The notes beneath the pieces are model-generated. The model was not told the DNA's origin. It searched no databases and saw only the letters and a list, made by a program, of their open reading frames with translations. Below are positions 1 through 7,637 of a DNA stretch of 21,620 nucleotides, piece by piece. The position numbers and the translations under genes were made by a program. Origin of the DNA: Bacillota bacterium (GTDB lineage: Bacteria > Bacillota > Clostridia > Christensenellales > SZUA-584); assembly GCA_023436525.1 (NCBI GenBank), contig JAEZIW010000234.1:1-21620 (forward strand), in the 5' to 3' direction. Numbering within the stretch: position 1 is the first letter of the stretch; each line of letters starts with the position of its first letter.

Positions 1-172
1 GCTTTATGCGGCTCCACTCATACCGTGTAAGGCACGTTAAAAAGGGAGGTAAGAATTTTCCGCAACGGCTTGCGGTGCAGCAGTGTGGAGACCTGCTGTA
101 AGCCTGTTGTCACTCTGCGGGCAACAGGGAACCGCGCAATGAGCGATTGCTGTGCGTGGTAAAGCCGCTTTT
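1..172 (+). promoter_or_regulatory. Hairpin-rich 5' leader upstream of the sugar ABC ATPase gene
   Basis: This stretch has no convincing gene but several inverted repeats in a row: CGCAA/TTGCG (61-74), CAGCAG/CTGCTG (about 78-98), CCTGTTG/CAACAGG (about 103-128), and CCGCGCA/TGCGTGG (about 131-159) enclosing GCAAT/ATTGC. The first bases (GCTTTA) can also pair with TAAAGC just before the start codon. An AGGGAGG box at 43-49 is followed by no usable start codon. The ATG at 173 has no Shine-Dalgarno site and sits right after the last hairpin, which would suit a structured untranslated leader. I cannot match it to a riboswitch family. The start of the transcript is outside the window. Confidence 0.35.
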
Positions 173-1291
173 ATGGCAAAAGTAACACTTAAAAACATCA
201 AAAAGGTTTACGACAAAAATGTGACGGCTGTACACGAATTCAATCTTGAAATCAACGACAAAGAGTTCATTGTGCTTGTTGGCCCATCGGGCTGCGGTAA
301 ATCGACAACGCTTCGAATGGTTGCGGGCCTTGAAGAGATTACCGAGGGCGAACTCTATATCGATGATAACCTTGTCAACGCGATTCCGCCAAAAGACAGA
401 GACATTGCAATGGTGTTCCAGAACTATGCGCTCTATCCCCATATGACGGTGTATGAGAATCTTGCTTTTGCGCTTAAGCTGCGCAAAGAAAAGAAAGACG
501 TCATCGATAAAAAGGTTCGGCAAGCTGCTGAAATATTAAGCATTACCGAACTGTTAAAACGTAAACCAAAAGCACTTTCCGGCGGCCAGCGGCAGCGCGT
601 TGCAATGGGGCGCGCATTCGTTCGCGAGCCGAAGGTTTTCCTGATGGATGAGCCGCTTTCGAATCTCGATGCCAAATTAAGAAACCAGATGCGTGCGGAG
701 ATCATCAAGCTGCGCGATAGAATTGATACGACATTTATTTATGTGACGCATGATCAGGTTGAGGCCATGACATTGGGCGATAGAATTGTCATAATGAAAG
801 ATGGGTTCATCATGCAAATCGGAACCGCTCAGGATGTATTTCATCGCCCGGAAAACTTATTTGTAGCCGGTTTTATTGGCACGCCACAGATGAATTTCTT
901 CGATGCGGAGCTTAAACTTGCAGGCAGTGATTATGTTGTTCAAGTTGCCGGCATAAACATTCCGCTGGCATCCGACAAGCAAAAGATATTAAAGCAGAAT
1001 AATCAAGCTCAAGGTAAAGTGATCCTCGGAATACGTCCGGAGCATATCAATCTGGTCGACTCGGATGATAAGAACGCGATCAAAGCCAAAGTGGATGTGT
1101 CGGAAATGATGGGGAGCGAAATGTATCTGCATGTGCTTGTCAACGAGAAGGATGTTGTGATTCGTGTGCAGACCACCGACATGAATCCGCATGTGTTTGA
1201 ACCGGGTAAAGTTAATATGATTCAGTTTGCTATACCGGAAGGTCAGCTGCATCTGTTTGATCCGGAGACAGAGAAGAATCTGCTGTATTGA
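173..1291 (+). CDS. Sugar ABC transporter ATP-binding protein, UgpC/MsmX/MalK type
   Basis: This is a 372-residue cytoplasmic ATPase of the carbohydrate-uptake (CUT1) ABC class; it would power a sugar permease encoded elsewhere. Motifs are intact: Walker A GPSGCGKST (37-45), Q-loop Q83, signature LSGGQ (135-139), Walker B VFLMDEP (155-161, catalytic E160), and H-loop H193. The C-terminal 130 residues form the TOBE/OB regulatory region typical of MalK and UgpC. Family members are often single genes serving several transporters, which fits the absence of permease or binding-protein genes here. The ATG at 173 (MAKVTLKNI) matches the usual family N-terminus; an in-frame GTG at 152 would add seven residues. 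Neither start has a good Shine-Dalgarno site, which is odd for this sequence. A terminator follows directly. The sugar specificity cannot be read from the sequence. Confidence 0.9.
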   Translation: MAKVTLKNIKKVYDKNVTAVHEFNLEINDKEFIVLVGPSGCGKSTTLRMVAGLEEITEGELYIDDNLVNAIPPKDRDIAMVFQNYALYPHMTVYENLAFALKLRKEKKDVIDKKVRQAAEILSITELLKRKPKALSGGQRQRVAMGRAFVREPKVFLMDEPLSNLDAKLRNQMRAEIIKLRDRIDTTFIYVTHDQVEAMTLGDRIVIMKDGFIMQIGTAQDVFHRPENLFVAGFIGTPQMNFFDAELKLAGSDYVVQVAGINIPLASDKQKILKQNNQAQGKVILGIRPEHINLVDSDDKNAIKAKVDVSEMMGSEMYLHVLVNEKDVVIRVQTTDMNPHVFEPGKVNMIQFAIPEGQLHLFDPETEKNLLY

Positions 1292-1319
1292 GATAATCAA
1301 ATTTCATATAAACGCACAG

Positions 1320-1357
1320 AAAGAAGACTTCACAATGCGTGAGGTCTTCTTTCAACT
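1320..1357 (+). terminator. Intrinsic terminator after the ABC ATPase gene
   Basis: AAAGAAGACTTCAC and GTGAGGTCTTCTTT form a 14-bp stem with one G-U pair and a five-base loop, followed by a weak T-rich tail (CAACTTTATT). It lies 28 bases after the stop codon and separates the ATPase gene from the signalling operon. The tail is poor, so read-through is possible. Confidence 0.7.
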
Positions 1358-1408
1358 TTATTCGGGAATAATTACCATAGCACATCTGACATTTAAACAG
1401 TTAATTGG

Positions 1409-1437
1409 TTGTTTAATATTGTCGCATATTGTATAAT
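1409..1437 (+). promoter_or_regulatory. Sigma-A-like promoter of the phosphorelay operon
   Basis: TTGTTT (1409-1414), a 17-base spacer and a perfect TATAAT (1432-1437) lie in AT-rich DNA about 60 bases before the first start codon of the REC-HD-GYP gene. The -35 box has two mismatches to consensus. Confidence 0.55.
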
Positions 1438-1500
1438 AATATACATAATAGTTACATATAACTTCTTACCGGCTTATCATTTCATAATCGGGGAGTGACT

Positions 1501-2559
1501 ATGGACAGCATTCTTATTGTTGATGACATTGAAATCAATCGAAAAATACTCATGAACATACTTATGGATTCTTATCGCGTGTATGAAGCGTGTGATGGCA
1601 AGCAGGCTATTGAGTTTGTGCATCAGCATGCGTGTGATTTGTCACTTATATTGCTTGATATCATTATGCCGAAGCTAGACGGATATGAGGTTTTAAAACA
1701 ACTCAAGAAGGACCCGGCTACAAAGAATATACCGGTTATACTCATCAGCGCGCTTGATTCGGAGTGCGACGAAAGCCGCGGCCTTAAAGAAGGTGCCATT
1801 GATTATATAACCAAGCCTTTCAATATGCATATTGTTAAATGCCGTGTGGATAATCATATTCAGCTAAACAGATATCAGAACCATCTTCGAGAACTGGCGG
1901 AGCAACAGGCCAAGAAAATACTGAGTATGCGCGAATCGGTTTATGATGCCGTTACATCAATTATTGAATACAGAAGCCTCGAATCAGGGCAGCATGTAAA
2001 ACGAATCCGCCTGTTATGCCGGGCGCAGCTTGAGTATATTTATGAAAACGGTATTTTCCCTTCCGAACTGAATAAGTGCACAATCGAAATGATTGCGAGG
2101 GCATCATCATTGCATGATATCGGTAAGGTGAGCATTCCGGACAGCATATTAACAAAACCAGGCCCGCTCACCATCGATGAGATGGAAATTATGAAAACCC
2201 ATTCGCAGATCGGAAGCCGGTTTATTGATTCGATTGCAGACAATGACGATGAGCTTTTTATAAAGTATGCCCACCAGATATGCCGACATCATCATGAACA
2301 CTGGGATGGCACCGGTTACCCTGACAAGCTGGCCGGTGATGAAATCCCGTTTTCTGCTCGGGTGGTCGCCATTGCTGATGTGTATGATGCCTTGGTAAAT
2401 CCAAGAGTCTATAAGCCTGCTTATTCCCCGGAAATGGCCAAGCGAATCATGTTAGAAGACAGAGCAAAGCTGTTTGATCCAAGGCTAATCGATGTATTTT
2501 TACAAATTGAAGATCGATTTGTCAATATCCTTAATGAGCATGGAGACGAAAGACATTAA
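1501..2559 (+). CDS. Response regulator with HD-GYP domain, probable cyclic-di-GMP phosphodiesterase
   Basis: This is a 352-residue cytoplasmic two-domain protein. Residues 1-120 are a receiver domain with the acidic pair DD near residue 8, phospho-acceptor D53 (LLDIIMP) and the conserved lysine in TKP. A helical linker follows (about 120-155), then an HD-GYP domain with the metal-binding H205-D206 (HDIGK) and the full HHExxDGxGYP signature (H264, H265, E266, D269, G272-Y273-P274). With these residues intact, the family hydrolyses cyclic-di-GMP when its receiver is phosphorylated. The ATG at 1501 is chosen because GGGGAG at 1490-1495 sits five bases upstream; an in-frame GTG at 1495 overlaps that site. 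It is followed after 14 bases by the Hpt gene and then by the hybrid kinase, so it is the likely output of that relay. Confidence 0.9.
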   Translation: MDSILIVDDIEINRKILMNILMDSYRVYEACDGKQAIEFVHQHACDLSLILLDIIMPKLDGYEVLKQLKKDPATKNIPVILISALDSECDESRGLKEGAIDYITKPFNMHIVKCRVDNHIQLNRYQNHLRELAEQQAKKILSMRESVYDAVTSIIEYRSLESGQHVKRIRLLCRAQLEYIYENGIFPSELNKCTIEMIARASSLHDIGKVSIPDSILTKPGPLTIDEMEIMKTHSQIGSRFIDSIADNDDELFIKYAHQICRHHHEHWDGTGYPDKLAGDEIPFSARVVAIADVYDALVNPRVYKPAYSPEMAKRIMLEDRAKLFDPRLIDVFLQIEDRFVNILNEHGDERH

Positions 2560-2573
2560 TCTGGAGGCATGCC

Positions 2574-2948
2574 ATGAACAATTTGGAAAACGTATTAAAA
2601 AGCATTCCGGGTGTGGATTATGTAACAGCCGTTAAGCGTATGTCGGATAATTCGGCATTATATGCCGAATTGCTCCGGCTTTTTTTTAATGATAATCCGC
2701 CCAAACGTCTCGCCGCGGCATTTGAAAAAAAGGACTTTAAACAGGCGCAGCTCGAGGCACACAGCTTAAAGGGGACAGCTGCCAATCTTGGTTTAACAGA
2801 CATATCTCGTATTGCTTCAGGGGTTCATATAAATCTGAAAAATGAGGATAACATAACGGCCAAAGCCCTGATAGAGGAACTGAAAATGGCCTGCCGCAAT
2901 ATCAGCGAGATCACAAAACAGTCAATCGGAGGCAATCAAGATGAATAG
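2574..2948 (+). CDS. Histidine phosphotransfer (Hpt) protein
   Basis: This is a 124-residue stand-alone Hpt-domain protein of the usual length. The phospho-accepting histidine is H63 in the hallmark HSLKGTAANLG. Most of the chain is predicted alpha-helical, as in the four-helix Hpt fold. A GGAGG site lies eight bases before the ATG. Its last eight bases overlap the start of the hybrid kinase gene, so the two are translationally coupled. It probably carries phosphate from a receiver domain of the hybrid kinase to D53 of the upstream HD-GYP regulator; this pairing is inferred from gene order. Inside the gene, a perfect TTCGGCA/TGCCGAA hairpin (2651-2669) is followed ten bases later by eight Ts. 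Confidence 0.9.
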   Translation: MNNLENVLKSIPGVDYVTAVKRMSDNSALYAELLRLFFNDNPPKRLAAAFEKKDFKQAQLEAHSLKGTAANLGLTDISRIASGVHINLKNEDNITAKALIEELKMACRNISEITKQSIGGNQDE

Positions 2949-5900
2949 ACCCCAAAAAAGGCGACTGTTATTTAAGGAAGCGATCATAATATCAACGGCA
3001 TATTTATTGTTTGGTTCCGCATGGATTTTCTTTTCGGATGATACTTTTGGTATATTTAACATGGTTCCGCAAGTCTCTGCTAATTTCCAAACGTATAAAG
3101 GTATTGCATATGTGCTTATTACGGCACTGCTTTTATTTATTATATTAAATAAATTGATTGGAAAGCTGAAAAAACAGCGGGAGAGTCTTGATGCGCTTGT
3201 CAGTGAGAGGACCGCGGAGCTTGAACATACGGTTGAACGATTAAAGGGATCAGAAACGCAAAAGGATATTTTGCTGGAAAATATGCAGCGTCAGCTGAAT
3301 TTTGAAAAATTAATTATTGAGCTGGCTCAGAATTTTATCAATGCGGATCTGACACGAGTTGATATTGAATTGGAATCTGCATTGCAAAAAATAAGAGATT
3401 ATATTGATGAAGACGGGATCTGTTACATCAAGTATGATTGGGAACAAGAACGATTTTGTCTTCAGTCACAAAAGAACAGAGTTGGCGTGGCTCCGCTTAA
3501 CAGAGATTGGGGCCAAATCTCGTTTAAACATGCGCAGGATATGATTCAGGCACATTTGAGCGGAGAAAATTATTCTATTGAAGATACACAAGAACATCAA
3601 ACTCACATAGCCGGTTTCTTACGCGAAGATGGAATTCGGTCTATGATAACATTTCCGGTGTTCTCTTATGGAAAACCACGCGGCTTCATTGCGTTATATT
3701 CGGTAAACAGTGTGAAAACATGGAAGCCGTATTCGCTTTCTGTGATGACGATTTTTGCGCAGATTATAAAGAATCTTTACGACCGATCCGATAAGGAAGA
3801 CGCGCTAATGACCAGTCACGCACACATGCGCGTTATTTTGGAATCCACAAAAAACGGTATTTGCCTGATGGACTGTGACGGAAATATTATTTTGGCGAAT
3901 AATGCCTTTGCGTGCCAGTATGAAAAGAAGCTTAGCGATATTGTCGGGCATAATATCAAAGCGTTAATGCCTGAGGATAGATATTTTTCAGCGGAACCGA
4001 TATTCAGGAAGGTCATGGAGACGGGAGTGGCGGATGAGTATAGGGTTGTGAAAAACGGCCGGTATTATGAGGGGTCAATCTATCCGGTTATAGAAAAAAA
4101 TCAACAGATTACCGGCGTGGCTGTTTTTGTTAGTGACATAACACGCCGAATCAATAACGAGAAAGAGATTTATCGAACCCACAAGATGTTTGAGAATTTG
4201 ATACAGCATGCACCGGTAGGAATTTATTGGAAAGATATAGATGGTCACTATTTGGGCTGTAATCAAGTGGCAGCTCGCAATTTGTGCACGAGTCAGGAAG
4301 AATTAATCGGGCAGACAAATAAAAACTATATGAAAGATGACGTAGCAGAAACAAGTTCAAAGCATGATCTACAGATAATAGAGTCAAAGAAGGCTTGCTT
4401 GAACCACTTCACAACTATGATCAGAAAAGACGGGCAGCAAAAAATATTCCGAATCAACAAAGTACCTTTAATGGATGAGAACGGCGACGTCTATGCGTTG
4501 CTCGGTGTCGCTGAAGATGTCACCGAACAACGACTGAAAGAAAAAGAATTGATACAGGCAAAGCAGGAGGCCAGTGCGGCAAGCAAAGCGAAAAGTGACT
4601 TCTTATCGAATATGAGCCATGAAATCAGAACGCCGCTGAATACAATTATCGGGCTCACGCATGTGGCTGCTCAATCAAAGGATTCTTCACATATAGAAGA
4701 TTTGCTGGATAAGGTTAACATGTCATCTAAGCATCTGCTGTCAATCGTTAATAACATACTCGATATTTCAAGAATTGAAGCGGGAAAGTTCACTGTTTGT
4801 CACGTTGAAACCGATATAATTGCGGCAATAGAAGAGGTGTTCAGTATTGTAACCCAGCATGCTGATGAAAAGAAGCAGCACTTGAATCTCTATATCGATA
4901 GTCGTCTGCCTAGGTACGTCCTCAGTGATGCAATCCGGTTTAAACAAGTGCTTTTAAACCTGCTGTTCAATGCGATGAAGTTTACCCCTGAGGCCGGTGA
5001 GATTTCAGTTCGGGCACAGGTTCAAAAAAGACATGGGCGTCAAATCATCACGAAGTTTTCTGTGGAGGATAACGGTATTGGTATTGACGAGAAACTGACG
5101 GATAAACTCTTCCGTCCTTTTGAACAAGCAGACGGAACGTCAACGCGTGAATATGAAGGTGCTGGCCTTGGGCTTGCTATCTCTCGTTCAATTGTTGAAC
5201 TCATGGGGGGCGAAATAGGTGCGACAGGAAAAAAAGGAGAAGGGAGCACATTTTATTTTGTGCTGCCCCTTGAAGTTGCCGAAGAAAAACCTGCCTCACT
5301 GGATGTTTGTTTTGAAGAGCTTAATATTCTTGTGGTTGATGATGACAAAGGGACATGCGAATATATGTCTTCGTTGCTTTCTCAATTCGGTGTGAAGTCC
5401 GATTGGACAAATTCAGGAAAAAATGCGCTGAAAGCCGTAAAAAATGCGGAACCTGCATACAATGTCGTTTTTGTCGATTGGCAAATGCCTGAGATGAACG
5501 GAATAGACACGGTTAAAGAAATTCGAAAAGTTGCAGGCCCTGATACGTTTGTTATTATGTTTTCCATGTTTGAATGGGCTGAGATTGAGCATCAGGCCAA
5601 GACTGCCGGTGTATCAATGTTTTTGACAAAACCGGTTTTGCCTTCGCGTTTATATAATACGCTTTCTCAAATATGCAAGAAGCCTATCGAATTGATTAAA
5701 CGATGTGAAGACGACGATATATTTCTGAGGGATCGTCATATACTTGTGGCTGAAGATATTGAAATCAATCAGTTTATCATAAGTGAATTATTAAAGCCTA
5801 CAGGGGTGCAAATCACTCAGGCTGCTGACGGGGAGCAAGCTTTTCGCTTATATAAAGAGAAAAAAGGTTTGTATGATGCTATATTAATGGATATCCAAAT

Positions 5901-6105
5901 GCCGGTCATGGACGGTATGGAGGCGACAAAACGCATTCGAAACAGCGGCATTCAAACAGCAAGCAGTATCCCAATCATCGCTATGACAGCCAATGTGTTT
6001 AAAGAAGACATTGATAAAATGTTAATGGCGGGAATGGATGCACATATCGGCAAGCCGGTGGATCCCGACGTACTGATTAAAACCCTCAAGCAGTTTATTG
6101 TTTGA
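2941..6105 (+). CDS. Membrane-bound hybrid sensor histidine kinase (GAF-PAS-PAS-HisKA-HATPase-REC-REC)
   Basis: This is a 1054-residue protein. Two hydrophobic segments (about 13-32 and 54-76) flank a short outside loop, followed by a coiled coil (about 77-115), a GAF-like domain (about 118-280), PAS domains (about 296-402 and 410-530), and HisKA with phospho-accepting H560 (MSHEIRTPLN). The HATPase has the N-box asparagine N677, a DNGIGI G1 box and GAGLGLAI. Two receivers follow, with acceptors D846 (VFVDWQMP) and D984 (ILMDIQMP). Input is probably cytoplasmic or membrane-sensed, because the external loop is too short for a ligand domain. It has no Hpt domain of its own; the free Hpt gene overlapping its start fills that role. 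Its stop codon abuts the stop codon of the convergent gene. Confidence 0.92.
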   Translation: MNRPQKRRLLFKEAIIISTAYLLFGSAWIFFSDDTFGIFNMVPQVSANFQTYKGIAYVLITALLLFIILNKLIGKLKKQRESLDALVSERTAELEHTVERLKGSETQKDILLENMQRQLNFEKLIIELAQNFINADLTRVDIELESALQKIRDYIDEDGICYIKYDWEQERFCLQSQKNRVGVAPLNRDWGQISFKHAQDMIQAHLSGENYSIEDTQEHQTHIAGFLREDGIRSMITFPVFSYGKPRGFIALYSVNSVKTWKPYSLSVMTIFAQIIKNLYDRSDKEDALMTSHAHMRVILESTKNGICLMDCDGNIILANNAFACQYEKKLSDIVGHNIKALMPEDRYFSAEPIFRKVMETGVADEYRVVKNGRYYEGSIYPVIEKNQQITGVAVFVSDITRRINNEKEIYRTHKMFENLIQHAPVGIYWKDIDGHYLGCNQVAARNLCTSQEELIGQTNKNYMKDDVAETSSKHDLQIIESKKACLNHFTTMIRKDGQQKIFRINKVPLMDENGDVYALLGVAEDVTEQRLKEKELIQAKQEASAASKAKSDFLSNMSHEIRTPLNTIIGLTHVAAQSKDSSHIEDLLDKVNMSSKHLLSIVNNILDISRIEAGKFTVCHVETDIIAAIEEVFSIVTQHADEKKQHLNLYIDSRLPRYVLSDAIRFKQVLLNLLFNAMKFTPEAGEISVRAQVQKRHGRQIITKFSVEDNGIGIDEKLTDKLFRPFEQADGTSTREYEGAGLGLAISRSIVELMGGEIGATGKKGEGSTFYFVLPLEVAEEKPASLDVCFEELNILVVDDDKGTCEYMSSLLSQFGVKSDWTNSGKNALKAVKNAEPAYNVVFVDWQMPEMNGIDTVKEIRKVAGPDTFVIMFSMFEWAEIEHQAKTAGVSMFLTKPVLPSRLYNTLSQICKKPIELIKRCEDDDIFLRDRHILVAEDIEINQFIISELLKPTGVQITQAADGEQAFRLYKEKKGLYDAILMDIQMPVMDGMEATKRIRNSGIQTASSIPIIAMTANVFKEDIDKMLMAGMDAHIGKPVDPDVLIKTLKQFIV

Positions 6106-7419
6106 TCATCTATTAGGCGAATACCGAGTACTCGCAGTTTTACGTATAATGAGAGCTGCTATTATAACCGCAGCAGCGAGGATAACACATGATGCGGGTA
6201 TAATTATATACAACAAATCGCTGCCGTTTTGTGCTTTAACCGGTGTATCGCCCGTCTTTGGATTGTCGGTAATGAGAGATGCTGAGATAAAATAGCTGCC
6301 TCCTTCATATATATTAAATGAAGTATGACCGTTATCATCAACCGTTACGGTTTGCTTGTATTCATTAATTCCGGAGATCGCATGATACTGATATATATAT
6401 AAAATATCACCCGGTTGGTTTTCTACAGCTGGGATTTTATAAACCAAACAGCCGGGAAAATCGCTTTCCTCGCTGAAATGCAGCTGGTATATATCATGTC
6501 CCTCGGCCGCGTCGGATACTTTTTGGTTTTTAGTCATGTTCATATATAGATTCACCGGACTATCTATGGTTGAAGCCAGCTTATTACCGTCTATTGTGCA
6601 GGTGTATTCATTAAAATCAATAATCATTGTGCCTCGTTTTGCCTTAAGCACCCTGAGCGTAAGAGCGGGAAGGGTGCTCTCGGTAATAGCATTCATGGAA
6701 ACGACAACCGTACCACCTTGCGGCATCAAGTCGAGTTGTGAAGAAATTGAAATAAGATCATTGGAAGCGGCAGAATTTGAAGGCTGAATAGTTGGTAACT
6801 GTTCGTCTGATTGCATCTGAGCATATGTTTGTGCAGGCTGGGAAGCTGATGCTATATGTGATGGTTTGGCAGAAGGATGTGCAATCGGTTTTGGGGTTGG
6901 TGACGATTTAGGCTCCTGGGGTGGTAAGGGGGCAGGCGGAGCCGTTTCGCTGGAGATTGGTTCTGAAGGCGGAGGTGTCGGCACAGGTGTCGGCACTTCT
7001 TCGCCCACCACCGTGAGCGTGTACGATTCTGATATCTCTCCTCCTAAATTTGGAATACCCTCTTCATTAAATACTGTATAACGTCCTTGTGTTGAAATAG
7101 TGATATTATCACCAATTATCGCTGAGTCGCTTATTTTTACACTCACTTGCCCGCTGACGGTATAGCTGCTATTATTAGTTATAGAGTCCAAATGCGGGTT
7201 TTTATCTCCTGATATTTCAGCACCATTACATTTTATTTTAGCGAAAAACCCTCCGGTTTCATTGAGTGATATTGTATAAGTATAAGTGTAAGTATGTCCG
7301 GGTTTAACGTTCTGTTCCCCAGAAATTGATACAGATACACTTCCGGCAGAAACGGTTGGCATATAAAGCATTGACACAATAAAAACAGCGACTAATAGTA
7401 AAACTGTTGGTTTTTTCAT
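6106..7419 (-). CDS. Secreted surface protein with C-terminal NPKTGD-type anchor
   Basis: This is a 437-residue exported protein of unknown function. It has a signal peptide (1-25, ending TVSA), an all-beta module (about 26-140) with a cohesin-like or Ig-like look, a proline-rich linker (about 142-215, PTPVPTPPP), and a second beta domain (about 232-385) containing GHDIYQLHFSEESDFPG. The C-terminus has NPKTGD (386-391), a hydrophobic segment (about 402-425) and a basic tail, which resembles a variant sortase signal; if it is not sorted, it stays in the membrane. The second domain matches that of the neighbouring gene at 7638-8849, so the two are paralogs. The ATG at 7419 is chosen for its AAAGGAG site and because it starts a clean signal peptide; the frame stays open upstream to 7533 without a site. 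A terminator of the preceding gene lies upstream, so it probably has its own weak promoter near 7455-7490. No terminator is visible after it. Confidence 0.75.
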   Translation of the reverse strand: MKKPTVLLLVAVFIVSMLYMPTVSAGSVSVSISGEQNVKPGHTYTYTYTISLNETGGFFAKIKCNGAEISGDKNPHLDSITNNSSYTVSGQVSVKISDSAIIGDNITISTQGRYTVFNEEGIPNLGGEISESYTLTVVGEEVPTPVPTPPPSEPISSETAPPAPLPPQEPKSSPTPKPIAHPSAKPSHIASASQPAQTYAQMQSDEQLPTIQPSNSAASNDLISISSQLDLMPQGGTVVVSMNAITESTLPALTLRVLKAKRGTMIIDFNEYTCTIDGNKLASTIDSPVNLYMNMTKNQKVSDAAEGHDIYQLHFSEESDFPGCLVYKIPAVENQPGDILYIYQYHAISGINEYKQTVTVDDNGHTSFNIYEGGSYFISASLITDNPKTGDTPVKAQNGSDLLYIIIPASCVILAAAVIIAALIIRKTASTRYSPNR

Positions 7420-7593
7420 AATAGCTCCTTTATTATGGATTGTCACATTGATGCGATGTATAATAGAAAGATATGTGTACAAAAGACTTATATAACTATA
7501 TTGCACTAAAAAGGTAATAGCGTCAATACTCATAATAGCATAATAAGTAAATAGTTATCGGAATGAGTGTTCATAAAATATCAAATAGAACAT

Positions 7594-7622
7594 AAAAAGA
7601 GCTTCGTTTGAACGAAGCTCTT
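7594..7622 (-). terminator. Intrinsic terminator of the upstream surface-protein gene
   Basis: Read on the minus strand, AAGAGCTTCGT and ACGAAGCTCTT form a perfect 11-bp stem with a four-base loop, followed by a run of Ts. It lies 15 bases after the stop of the gene at 7638-8849 and separates it from the next surface-protein gene. Confidence 0.88.
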
Positions 7623-7637
7623 AAGTACAAAATTAGA

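Noticed and set aside
30..100. AAAAAGGGAGG and GGAGACCTGC recall parts of a cobalamin riboswitch
   Set aside because: The conserved core CCCGCNACTGT and the spacing are absent, and the gene has no link to cobalamin.
121..160. AACAGGG followed by AACCGCG resembles a T-box antiterminator
   Set aside because: The essential TGG bulge of AGGGTGGNACCGCG is missing, no matching 3' arm or terminator follows, and the gene is a sugar ATPase rather than an amino-acid gene.
7420..7533. Upstream extension of the NPKTGD protein to an ATG at 7533
   Set aside because: It has no Shine-Dalgarno site and would bury the clear signal peptide that starts at 7419 behind a well-placed AAAGGAG.
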